From: Anarhynchus alexandrinus
Taxonomy: Eukaryota > Chordata > Aves > Charadriiformes > Charadriidae
DNA length: 64,000 nucleotides
Direction of reading: 5' to 3'
NCBI GenBank assembly: GCA_008711295.1
Contig: VUYV01000147.1
Span: forward strand, 2,094,324-2,158,323
Part shown: one piece after another, positions 1 to 11,084 of the stretch
Numbering within the stretch: the first letter of the stretch is position 1
Layout: each line of letters begins with the position of its first letter
The notes under the pieces: generated by a model
Database searches by the model: none
Told to the model about the DNA's origin: nothing
The model's input: the letters and a program-made list of their open reading frames with translations, nothing else
Program-made: the position numbers and the translations under genes

Positions 1-3000
1 CCCTGTACGGGGCCCATGACTGCATGTTCATGTCTACGTTGTCATATGCCAACCAGGAATGTCCACCAGGGGCATGATATCTATCAGTCAAGAAGTGTGA
101 AGCCCAATCTCATGTGAAGTGCCAGCTCGGACAAGCCATTACGCTCACCGAAAGCTGGAGGGAGGTAGGCCCTAAAGTCACTTTGATAAATAGGTGCTTT
201 AAAAAATGCCACCTTAAATCTACCTAGACCGAAGCTATTTCTAAATCTACATGAGATTCACATAGGACATAACTGCTGCACTTGGTATTTTTGTGATGAG
301 TTACCATCACGGACAAATGTCTGACTGAACAAACAAATGTGCGTTGTGGCCCAAAAGAATCTCCCTTGGCACTGTTTTGGTGTTTCACTGGAGTACATAG
401 GAACTGGATGTGACACAGATGTCACCTGGGCTAAACTGTCACGCAAAACCCGTGGGAGTGACGGCAGCAGCCAGGGAGGCTGTGGGGGTCTTGCATTGGA
501 TCCCACCCCACTTCCAGGGCAAGTCGGCCTGATGTGGCCCCCGCCTCCCTGTTCTGGGGTGACAGCAGATCCGTGACGATGTAGTGAAGTATGCCTGGAC
601 GGCATGCAGGACACTGACCTCCCCCTTGCTGCAGAGCCATCCCTTCACTGGGGCTCTTTCTCCTGGCCCCAGGGAGAGTGAAGTTACCTGACCGTTGTCT
701 GGGCTTATTGGTCCTAACTTTTTATTTCCACGACAGCTGAGGCGTTCCTCGTAGTTGCTGTGCTCGAGTAAAACAAGATGGGATAAATCCTGGCAGTAAA
801 CAGGCTAGAAGGCAGTTTTCTTTCTTTCTTGATATTTTATTTATGGGGAAGAGGCCGCACGAATAATTGAAGATGCCTGTTTGCACCCGCTGCAATCTGT
901 GAGTGGTTTGAAATGTAAACATGTCAACTCACAACTGGAGCTTGAGAAACACATGTGCTGAAGAGCCGCAGGCCGTTTGTCTGTCTGTCACACTTACCTT
1001 CCCAGCAACCCCCTCCTCCTCGCATGCATGCATGGGCAGCCCAGGCGCGGGGCGTTACTATCCTATATGACGCTGGTGCAAGTTTCCATGGAAAAATTGA
1101 TGCGGAGGAGAATGGAAACACGCAAATGACATGAGGTGAACTTATGGTGCATTTTAAACAGAAAAAGCAAACGGTATTTCAGTTTGGTTTGGGTTTGGGT
1201 TTTTTTTTTTTTTTGTGTGACATACAAATTGAGATCAGCTGAGGCTCCAATAGTGGTGCATTTAAAGAAACTGAAATAGTGTGCAGAAACACACGCCAGA
1301 AACAGCAGACAAAAGGCCAGCAGGGAGAAGGAAAGAGATGGAGAGGCCTGGAGCATTGGAGGGGGATGCTGGACAATCCTGCTTGCATAGATCTGGTAAG
1401 GGGTAACAGGAGGCAGAAGTATTGCTTAATCAGATGTTATAAAAAACAGAAATAATGCAAAAATCCAGTATTCTCTAAGAAGTGGCAAGGTCTCCAAAAT
1501 CTTCTAAATCTGCTTTTACTCCATGCAGGTCAGACACTGAATGGATCAGGTCCTCAACACATTTCTTGATCTGGTGTGATTTATGAACACAAGTGTAACC
1601 TTGGTAGTGAAGGTATAGTGTAATGAATCAATTCCTATAAATATTAAAGAAAGATTAACTTTCAAAACTTCTACTATCCTAAAACCCTGGAGCACATGGG
1701 AGACAGCATTTCATCCCCTCCAAGTCTAGGATTGGGGGGAGATAATGAGTTGTTATTTAGATGTATTGGATTAAAAATTAAGAATTTGGGAAAATGTCAG
1801 GAGAGCATTTTCTGTAGCCATGATGGTGGATATATCAGACCGTAGAAGAGTCATGCAGAGGACTGTTCTGAATGTAGAGAGGAAATTTTGGAGACATCTC
1901 CCAGAAAGACAGAAATATTCAAAGACGGTCAATATTGCTTTGTTCTCTTTGTACAGAAGTGGAATGAGTGAACAGGATCTTGTAGAAATTGCAGTTGAAG
2001 TCTACTGGGTTGAATCAAACTGACAAACGTATCCTAACAGCAGTTTCAAAAACACACATTTATTTAAAAAAAAATGCAGTGGTAAGTGAGCAACAGCACT
2101 ACGTCAATAATAAAGTTGACGCAGAAAAAGAGGTCTGGCATGGACTTCTCACCAACTTTGCACTGATGTCACATTGTTGGCTACAGTGGACCCAGCCCTG
2201 ATTAATTGCCCTTGTCAGTCAGATCCTGGGAAAGAGTCTTGAAGGCAGACTGATACTCCAAGGGCATGTCAAATGTGAGGTTATTTGACTAAGGTCTTAG
2301 CTGAGAACAGATCTATAACATTTTGAGCTGCTGGGCTGTGCGGTGACAGCGAGCATTAAGAATTGCCATGTGCACAGGTTCTGCCTCCTGTTTCTCCATG
2401 CAACTAAAGGCCTCCCTCCAAAATGTGTGCATAGCTCCTGTCAAAATCAGTTGGAATTATGTGAAAGTACCGGAGGACGATGAGATCATGGTGTGCTTTA
2501 GTTTTCATCAGTTGTGAGAATTGTCTCGCTGCATTGTTCATTTGCTGAGGGTTGGTTTCTGCAACTTAAAGCTTTTATATTAATGATAATAATGTCTAAG
2601 ATCTTTTCCTTGAGCTTTCTTGAATTAGGTCATGCATCACTTGTATCTAAATTTAGTCTGGGTACGACTGCTCTAATATTTTCTCTTATTTCATATTCAT
2701 CTCTCTTCTGTCTGCTGGCTTCATTTCAGGCAAAGAAAGTCAATATTTTCTCTGCAAGTTATTTCATTTTGTTGGTCTATGATATCATAGCAAATGTCAG
2801 CTGATCTTATGTAATATAGAGTTGAAGACAGACTGTTATCCTTCCTTTTACAAATAAACAGATCTAAATAACATAGGTTCATGGTCAAATTAAGTATTTT
2901 TAGAGCTATTAAAGCAGTTAAAACAGTTCTCTGCTGACGAGAAAGTCTGCCTCTTTCCCGGTGGTCTCTTGTTTCTCCTCCACTTGCATTTGATCTCTGT

Positions 3001-3325
3001 AACACTGACCATTTTGCTGGTAACAAAGTCATCATTCACTCATTACTTAGCAAGTCTGAGCACATTTTATGGTTGATAGCTGGATTGCCAGCATGATCCA
3101 AAATTAACCTCTTTCTGCTTATTCTTGCTTAGGCTGTAGGGCCAAGGCAGCACAAAACTCAACGTGTGGCAGGAAGCAGCAAACGATAGCTGCTGTGTTT
3201 CCTTACACCAAAGGGGATAAGTTCTCCGCTGTTTTGAATGCAGATAAGTCTGTTGTCAGCAGATGAGAATCTGGTCCGACAACATCGAGAACCCCGAGCA
3301 TTTCTTCAGTCCGTGATTGGGACGG
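1..3325. other. Unique non-coding sequence, no gene seen
   Basis: I see no coding region with recognisable protein features. Open frames are short (under about 120 codons), overlap on both strands and lack family motifs. A pure T run lies near 1200-1214. A CTCF-like core (CCACCAGGGGC) occurs near 63-73 but matches only part of the motif. The segment is mostly AT-rich, with a moderately GC-rich patch around 440-620. It could be intergenic or intronic. Confidence 0.6.
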
Positions 3326-3413
3326 GATCTGGATATCTCTGTTTGTTTTACAACTGCGAAGTGGCCTTAAAAGGTCCGTGATACGCAAGCACAGCGGTTT
3401 CTCGCCTGCGCAG

Positions 3414-3425
3414 GCAGTGGGAATT
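3414..3425. promoter_or_regulatory. 12-bp palindrome GCCTGCGCAGGC (NRF1-like)
   Basis: The 12 bases form a perfect inverted repeat with a TGCGCA centre. This resembles one half of the NRF1 consensus (YGCGCAYGCGCR), a common CpG-island promoter motif. It lies in the upstream part of the CpG island, which fits a promoter role. Function is inferred from motif and position only. Confidence 0.3.
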
Positions 3426-4220
3426 AGCGCCAGCGTAGGAGGGTTGGCGTTCGCACTGCGTCGCTGTTTTCCTTGGTAGGACGCCGTGGTGGGGGAGCAG
3501 GAGCAAGGCAGCCGGAGCTGCTGGGGAGCCCCGACTGTCAGCACACTCGCATTTTTCATTAACTTGTGCTGCTGGCAAAAGGGCAACACGAACGTATTTT
3601 AAAATCTCCTTCTCCGCGTAATCAAAAGGAAAGGAACACGACAGGAAAGCTGCCAAACAGCGAGCAGACAAGCGCACCCACCCGTTCAACCTCCCCTTCA
3701 ATCCCTCGCGCCACGGCTGGCTCTCAGGGCCCGTCTAGGTCATATTATGACTCCTTTATTAGTGTTTAAGGTCACCGGGAGACATGCAAGTGCATCCTAT
3801 ATCAGGAAGTGTAGTATGTCTCAAGAGTGAAATATTTGGCTGTTAGCGGGAGCCGCGGCTGCGACTCGGAAATCCCGGGAAGCGCGTGAAGGGCGGGCAG
3901 GCTCCAGGCGCCGCGCCGCCTCCCAGCAGATAGGGCCACCGGGAAGCGGAGCGGCTTTCCTGCCATTCTCTGCACGGGGCTGCCTTCCTCCCACAACTTT
4001 CCTACCGAGCGCCGACGGCCCCTTTGCCGCTCTGTCCAGCTGGCCGCGGGCTGCAATTCAAAAGAAAAGGCCTCCACTAAGGCAGGTACCCAGCACAAAA
4101 AATGTGCCGCCGCCGTCTGAGCCGGTATTGTTGCTCCTGCAGGAAGAGTGATTAGGAGCACGTAAGGCGGGCGGGAAGGCGGTGGGTGCCAGCCTGCAGC
4201 CCTGCGTGAGCGGGCGGCAG

Positions 4221-4242
4221 ATTTATCGGCGTATTTATCGGC
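4221..4242. repeat. Tandem ATTTATCGGC duplication in the CpG island
   Basis: ATTTATCGGC occurs at 4221-4230 and again at 4233-4242, a 12-bp period. On the minus strand each copy reads GCCGATAAAT and contains a GATAAA core. This could be a paired binding site for GATA-type or homeodomain factors, but the factor is a guess. Confidence 0.5.
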
Positions 4243-5119
4243 ACCGGGCCGTGGGGAGACTTGGCGAGCGCGCGGAGGCGCGCCGCCCCACGGCACGCAC
4301 CACAGCCCGGCGCCCACCGGCACCCGCCGCCGGCGGGAAGGGGAGAAAAGCGAGAGGTGCAATGCTGGGGACTATCTCCCGACGTCTTTCAAGTCAAGGC
4401 TGGAGGCCTTTCTGGAGCCGCAGGTCCGGCAACCAAGGTTAGATCACAAGTGTAAAGATCCTTGAAAGGCGCTGTACGATAGAGTTTTGCAGCTTCCATT
4501 GCCACATGCATTCTGTCGCTCTTTTGCGCCGACTTTAACGTCACTCGGGCATAACCCACCCTCTGAGCACACGCATTTTTTTATGTAGTGTGCTTGACAA
4601 TAGCCAAATGAAGCTGCTATTGGCAAAATTTGATGTAAAAAGGGATGTGGAAACAGGATTGTTTTTCCTTATCTATGTGATAAAAGTTCAAAATATTTAT
4701 GTTGTATCAGTACATGCAAGGATAATATCCCCTTCTCTTTATTGTTTTCATGTATCTTCTATCTCTTTAGATAGAGGGAGACAAGGGTGTGTAAACATGA
4801 ACAAAAATTTAAACATTGAAATATTTGTCAGCTCTTTTAGCTCTGCTTTTGCTGCAGGGTGGAGGATCCTCTCAAAAACCCATCCAACTGCACAGTAAAA
4901 AAGTGAATGCTTGCCCTTAAAGCAGGAAGAGGCTACCAAGAAATCATCATCTCGATCTGACGGATTATGATTACAACATCTCCAAGCTCCCATGAATGTT
5001 AAGCACAAATAGACGGAGACAACAAACTCCTGGTAGCACTGATGCCTACTGTAGCTACACAGTTATTCCCACCAGAAATCCCTGTTTTCAGGCATTAGCA
5101 GCTTTTTTTGTTTTTCCAA

Positions 5120-5135
5120 ATTGGCCTTGGCCAAT
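5120..5135. promoter_or_regulatory. Inverted repeat ATTGGCC-TT-GGCCAAT (NFI/CCAAT-like)
   Basis: Two 7-bp arms form a perfect inverted repeat with a 2-base spacer. The site contains two CCAAT pentamers in opposite orientation. It resembles an NFI site (TTGGC N5 GCCAA) but has a 4-base spacer instead of 5. It directly abuts the TG microsatellite. Any binding is inferred. Confidence 0.25.
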
Positions 5136-5138
5136 TAG

Positions 5139-5190
5139 TATGTGTGTGTGTGTGTATTTGTGTGTGTTTTTACACGTGTGTATGTGTGCA
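5139..5190. repeat. Interrupted (TG)n microsatellite
   Basis: Alternating TG with interruptions, including a TTTTTACACG block in the middle. No function is implied. It is potentially polymorphic. Confidence 0.85.
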
Positions 5191-8100
5191 TAGACAACAA
5201 ATACATATTTTAGGGTTTTTTTTTAGATTCAATGAAATGGAGAGTCAGCCAAAAATAGGAGAACGCAACATAGAAAGCATTGAGGCTGATTTGAGCTTGC
5301 AATTGCTTCATTCAAGGCCATTTTTCATTTCCCAAAAAAGTATTTGACTTTTAAAAGAGATATTTTCATTGAAATTTCATTAAAAATCACACTTGAAACA
5401 CAATTTAAAAGGAAACAAACCAATAACCATCTTAAAAAAAAGGCTTAGTAAGGAAAAAAATTGGCAAATTATTTAAGCGTTAATAATACCTAGATTAAAT
5501 GTCTGGACTTAAAGGAAAAACTCCAATAACATCACCAATGTGTGGCCAAAAGTCATCTTCTAAAAATGCCAGTTTTTTTATGAAACATTTTTGTGTGTTT
5601 TGGTCAGCAGTAGATTAATTTCCTTTTTTTTTTTAGCACAATGAAAGGAGGGGAAAAGTCACATTTTATAAATGCTCAAGCCTCTGAGTTAAGGGTGTAG
5701 TTTTAACTTCCTGGCTCTGAGTAAATTTTCACACAACCGGAGACGTTTTATTAATACAGTTCATGTAGGTAAAAAGTGGTGTACGTATATGCAAGACAAA
5801 GCTTTTACTGGAGAGTTAGCTTTCCCTGAAGTATTTTATCCTATCTAGAAAAAAAAATAAAATCCAGTTTTTGGCTGTACTTATGGCATATACTCCTGTG
5901 TGGTAGCAATTAAGTACCGACCTTCACACTCCTCTGTCCTATGGGACATCCATCTGCCAGAGTGGGGCACCTCCGAGCAGCATCTTTGCTCTGGGTAGCT
6001 GACGTGGGCATGCACAACATGCCCCCTTAAGCACCTTGGGCAGTCAGCTCACAGATGGAGATTTGCTTGCATGCTGATTTTGGCAGTCAGCTCAGATTAG
6101 TGGGTCTAACTTTGTGCCAGCTGGTTTTGACAGGCTCATTTATTACATTGTATTTAATTATTTATGTTTGTACTGCAATAAAAACCATCTATGCCTCATA
6201 CCGCTGCCTTTAGAAGATCATCTACGATTAACATTATTGATAGCACACAGAGGGTCAGCTGGAGACTTTTTGGAAATGTTAATCTCAACAGGTCTCCTGT
6301 GTGGTTTTCCCTGCTGTCTCCTCATCTCTGCCTGGAAGGAGGTCTCGCCCACCCTGGTGAAGGTAGCAGCAATACACGAGGAGATGATGGCGACGGGCTG
6401 AGCGTCTTCTCCTTTCCTCTTCCAGAGGAGGAGGCCGTTCTCCAGCATAGACCACGCAAGCCTTCGCAGGCCTGGAGAAGCTGCGAAGGGTTGTGTGCAA
6501 TCTGTTTTTCTCACGCAGATCTGAGATCAACAGCGTGACAAACCTGGCTGTGTCAGACACACACGGCAGGCTTGGAGCATTAATAGGCATTTTTCTTAGC
6601 TGTCACTGTAAGACAAGTCTCTGCTCTGTGAATCTGTTGGAAGATATTTGCTGCTTGGGTAAAAAAAAAAAAAAGCAACTGTTGGACAGATGAAATTAAT
6701 TAAACGTTTCACTTTGCTAAGTAAAATTTCATATTTCCCTCCATGTAGGCTATTATAGGTTGCATGATGACTAACCTAAACATTATCACACGACATGCTG
6801 TCATCTTTCATAAATAATATACGGATTGCTGTAATCCTGCATAAGCCCAACTTTGGATGTTGAGAAATATTATGCAAGTGTCCAACATGAAAAGAATCAT
6901 GTTTCTTATTCCACCACTCTGGCCAAATACCATGTTGCCTTTACTGGAAAACTGGTGTTCATCAAACGAGTTTAAAGCTGAGAGTGGGAGAGGGTGGGAC
7001 ATTGCATTCTTGAGAAATGACATTATAAATAATACGGTACTGTTTTTTCTTTGTGCTGTTAGTAAATCTGGGATATTATAGAGCAAACAGGGAGAGCACG
7101 CCATGCTGTGCTTCTGCTCCATTTTTTCTTTGAACACATAGGCTACATAAGGTGATCTGTGTTCACCGGGGCTTTCCGTTCCCTTCTGCTTCACTCTCTT
7201 AAGCTTAAAGCTCTAGATCAAGAAATATCAAACTTTCTCAATCTTTTAGCCCATAATAGAAAAGAAAAAGGGAGGGGGAGGAAAGAAAATCCAGTACGGC
7301 TTTACTTTTATTTCTGTAAAAAACCCAGAGGACTAAAGGAGAGGACATGAGGTTGATTTTGAGAGACTGTGTCACAGAAGTATTGAGGTATAGCCAGTTT
7401 TTCTGTGTGTTAGCAGCTTTCTGAAGGATACAGGTCTTCAGATCAGAAGTGATGAAGAAGTATTTTAAAGATGTCATTTTTAATCTGAGACTCTTGTCTT
7501 TCTTTATGTAATTATTCACCAATTGAAATAGGGGTAGGCTTTTTTGGTTGTTTTTTGTGTTGTTTTTTTTTTTTTTAATAAGATCAGGCCTTTTCCCTTT
7601 AACTGATGCAACAGACAGTATTGTAATGCATGCTTACTGTCCAAGATGTGAAAAATAACTTTCACTAAGCAGGCTTGGAGGTCTGCAGTATCAATCGCTG
7701 GTGCACTGTGCCTGCCTCGGGGGTTTTGATGAATGCAGCAGTCTCATACAGCGGTGCTGCTGATGTGTGCTCTCGTACGCAGGCACTGGGTGGAAGCTGT
7801 TTGGCTGAAAGATGCTCATGACCTCTTTTACCAAAGGAAACAAAAGGCAAATCAGCAACTGTTTTATTAATTTCTTATATGTATGTCTTGTTTTATTAAT
7901 TTCTGACATGGATTTCTGTGACTCCCTGGAAATGGGAATGTTGTCAGAAATCCTGGAAATTATCAGAACGTAACAATAAATAGTAATAACGGAGGATTTT
8001 TTTAGAAGTTAAATTCCCTTTCTTGTGGGAGCTTTTTCTGAACAGCCCAGCAAGACATGGAAGCATGCAACTGTAAAAAATGTGACTTGGCTGCCACAAG

Positions 8101-9164
8101 TCGAAAGGTTATGCAAGGCGCTTCTCTCCTTACCATGTTTTCCCTCTCGCCATTTATCTTTCTTCTCCCCCCTTTCCATTTCACCTTCCCTCCCTTCCCT
8201 GTTTCTCCCACAAGCGCACAGCTTTTGGGCAGGAAGGAGACAGACAGACTACTCTGTCCCCTGCCTTTGTAGGCACAGAGGATAGCAATGAGACTCCACT
8301 CAGCAGGGGTCTTTAACACACTGCTGTTCTGCTGCAGCATCAACACCTCAAACCCTGGTAGATCATGGGAGCGTGCTAGATGACACAGAAACAACTGTTA
8401 AGCATGGCAGTAACGAAGAGAGAAAAAGAGTAAACCGGTTTTCTCCTTCCTCTCTGCTTCATAGTGAGTAGGGGAACTGAATAGGTTGTCTGGAGATAGG
8501 GACTTGGTAAAGGAGAATCAAAGTGCTCTCCACCCAGCACTGGCTGGCAAAGGATGCACCCTCGTCCTGCTAAGGGAGGGGTGTGTGCATGGCACAATGG
8601 TGGCCTCAGCCCCAGCTTTTTTTCTTGATAGCTCTGTAAATATTGTTGACATTTGAGAAAGGTTTGAGTAAGCTTGAATAGCTTTAAGACCAGAGTATAG
8701 AACTGTTGTGTTTCTCTATAGGAAAAAGTCCTGGTCAGGTTCTAGCAACACTGAGCAAAAGAGAGCAGAGAGATGTGTTTGGGAAGGATCACTAAAAGAG
8801 CTTGGAAGTGGGCAACGCATTTGCCTGCAAACTTTCCTTTATCTTTCTAAACACGCAATATAGAGACATTAATGAGAAGACATAGGCTGTGGTTTCTATT
8901 CCCTGAGCATCACAAGGTAGACTACTCCTATTCATCTAAATACTTGTTAGGTTCATGTAAGCCAGTGAAAGCCTAAGTTTTGACTAATAAATATCTGATA
9001 ACGAAGACTGCCCCAAAACATTCTCCTGGTGAATCTCAAAAGCTCAGGCCAGCTGTCCTACATTAATACAGCCTACCACTCAAAAAGCTCTTGTAGTCCT
9101 TTGCTGAACCTAAAACCTGATATCTAAACTGTCACTGAAAAGTCTTTTCTGTGGAGCTGTGTCC

Positions 9165-10400
9165 CTGTCAGGCCCAAGCCTGTACTGGTGTGGGGGGTTA
9201 TTCCATCCCAGATGTAAGACTTTGCACTTGCTTTTGTTGAACTTCATTAGGTTCCTGCCAGCCCATCATCCAGATCATTAATGGTGATCTTCAACTGTAG
9301 ACCCCAGCTGGCCACCAGCTGGACTTTGCACCCCTCATCACAACTTTGAGCCTGGCAGTCCAGACAATTTTTCAGCCACCTTATTGTCCACTTGTACCGT
9401 CCATATCTCACCAGTTCAGTGATAAGGAAACTATGGGAGACTGTGTCAAAGACCTAGCTTAAGTCACACTATATGACATTCACTGCCATCCTCCCATCCA
9501 CAGAGTGTCATAACAGAAAGCAATGAGACTAGCCAGACATAATTTGCCCTTGGGAAACCCATATTCACTGCTCCCAAGCCCCTTCTTGTCCTTCATGTGT
9601 TTGGAAATGGCTTCTAAAACAATCTGCTCCATCACCTTCCCAGGGGCTGGGGTGAGGCTGACCAGCCTGCAATTCGCTGCATCCTCCTTCCTGCCCTTCT
9701 TGAGAACGGGTGTGATGTTGCCTTTTCCCAGTCCTGAGGAGCCTCCCCCAAGTGCCCCCAAGTACCTTTTGGAAATTATGTAGACTGCCCTCACAATTAC
9801 ATCAGCCAGCTTCTCCAGCACCCTTGGATGCATCCCAGCTGGTCTTGCTCATGTCCAAGTGGATAAGTGAGCCCTAAGTCTGTGCTTGTCTCTTGTGAAT
9901 ACGGCCCCACTCCCACAGATTCTGCCAGCAGACTCAGGGACCTGTGTGGCCTGGGTTCAAGTGAAAACTGAGGCAAAAAAGGCATAGAGGTGCACCTTTC
10001 ACTTGCCACTAAGTTCCTGACCCCACTGAACAATGGGCCCACACTCTCCTTAGCCTTCCCCTTGCTGCCAAAGTACTTACAGAGGCAACCTTTCCTGTTG
10101 TCCTCCACTCCCCCTTGCCAGCTTCGACTCCAGATGAGCTTTGGTTTTCCTTACTCCATCCTTACATGTCCAGGCAATGTCTCTGTATCCTCCCATTGGC
10201 CTCTCCCTGCTCCTGTCTGTGTGCTTCCTTTTTGTGCTCAGACTCAGTCAGGATCACCATATTCACCCATGATGGCCTTCCGTCAAGCTTGCTCAGCCCT
10301 CTACACATTGCCTCAGACTGTTCTTGTACTCTGAGGAGCCTGCCCTTGATGATGTGAATACGGTTTAGCTGGGCCCGAAGCTCCAGCATTGCACCTTAAC
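9165..10400 (-). mobile_element. CR1 LINE fragment, EN-RT linker and RT, internally deleted
   Basis: CR1 is the main avian non-LTR retrotransposon. Its second ORF encodes an endonuclease and a reverse transcriptase for target-primed insertion. Read on the minus strand, 9480-9833 translates to an RT block starting MHPRVLEKLADVI. It also contains PGKVMEQIVLEAISKHMKDK, as in CR1 RTs. Upstream on that strand (9800-10390) lies the linker, recognisable by segments such as CKYFGSKGKAKESVGPLFSG. The 3' part near 9165-9270 matches the CR1 stretch around NLMKFNK-KCKVLH. The region between about 9265 and 9290 joins these blocks with the FADDT catalytic segment missing, so the copy lacks the polymerase active site. 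Frameshifts and stops are frequent. Neither the CR1 3' end nor the 5' end is present. Confidence 0.9.
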
Positions 10401-10987
10401 CAGTGTTGAGTGCATTTCCCCAGCAGCCACAGCACCTGTGGGCACCCTCATCTCTCTCTGCTGATTTTCTACAGCATTTCAAAGCCAGTGGAAGTTTTGG
10501 GGCTATTTTTTTAGGTTTAAAGTGAGCTTCACCTGGGAAAAGTTTAGTGCTTTATCTTATAAAGCCTCTGACACAACAGAACAGTTTGCACAAAGAGAAA
10601 AAAGATTGTTTGTGAGACAAAAATACATTTATTTGGGGTCAAAACAGAACATTTGTATTAAATTTCCCCAAATCTAAATACATGTCACCATTTTTTGCCT
10701 CAAATGCATTTCTGTTCTACCCTCTCTTATGCACACCACAGTATGTATGTTAAAAGAGAAGCGATAGCTTTTCCCACCTTCCCAAAGCTACTCGAAAAAG
10801 ACACTTCCTTGTAGATTCTTGTCCCTTCGGGGAGAAGATGAGAAAACAAGCACCCCAGGATGGCTGATGTGCACTCACCACATTAAATGCACTATTCCAA
10901 GGTGTAGGTATTGCAGTAATGAGTGTGCCATAAGAATCTGCATGCAACAGAATAAAACATCATGCTCTACCTTTATGTTTTCCACAG

Positions 10988-11084
10988 TCCCAATGCGCTA
11001 GATGGGATATCCTACCAGCGCTTTCTCAAAGAAGCCAGATTCAGGCACACTGGAGCACGCATGGCTTTCATCTTAAAATCTAAA
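10988..11084 (+). other. Candidate coding exon (97 nt), unproven
   Basis: The interval is preceded by a pyrimidine-rich stretch ending TTTTCCACAG and followed by an excellent donor, AAA|GTAAGT. After one leading base it reads 32 codons without a stop, from PNALDGISYQRFLKEA to MAFILKSK, and ends in phase 0. The segment DGISYQRF loosely recalls the second half of an EF-hand loop, but I do not recognise the protein. A 32-codon open frame arises by chance fairly often (about one in five for a single frame), so the support is mainly the splice signals. It lies about 6.5 kb downstream of the CpG island on the plus strand, compatible with but not evidence for one transcript. It could also be a pseudo-exon. 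Confidence 0.22.

Larger units (their letters stand above)
3330..4440. promoter_or_regulatory. CpG island, candidate orphan promoter
   Basis: CpG dinucleotides are dense here and rare in the flanks. A direct count gives 20 CpGs in the 120 bases 4201-4320. The richest parts are about 3390-3550 and 3840-4440. In birds such islands usually mark promoters or developmental regulatory domains. Sequence features include a 12-bp palindrome at 3414-3425 and a 12-bp-period duplication of ATTTATCGGC at 4221-4242. No convincing first exon or start codon can be chosen on either strand. Long open frames across the island, such as one of 186 codons on the minus strand at 3802-4362, have the Arg/Pro/Ala-rich composition expected from GC-rich DNA and resemble no protein I know. 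Transcription direction is unknown. Confidence 0.65.
4441..9164. other. AT-rich unique non-coding sequence
   Basis: No gene is recognised. The segment holds a TG microsatellite (5139-5190), an A run near 6661-6674, T runs near 5620 and 7561-7576, and a 13-bp direct repeat GGCAGTCAGCTCA at 6039-6051 and 6082-6094. A pyrimidine-rich tract lies at about 8110-8210. Open frames reach 130 codons on the minus strand at 8002-8394 but overlap frames on the other strand and show no family features. Confidence 0.6.

Noticed and set aside
63..73. CTCF-like CCACCAGGGGC
   Set aside because: Only the left part of the motif matches, and the following bases (ATGAT) depart from the consensus.
3802..4362. 186-codon minus-strand open frame in the CpG island
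   Set aside because: Arg/Pro/Ala/Ser-rich composition is what random GC-rich DNA gives. There are no domains and no codon bias, and competing frames run on the other strand.
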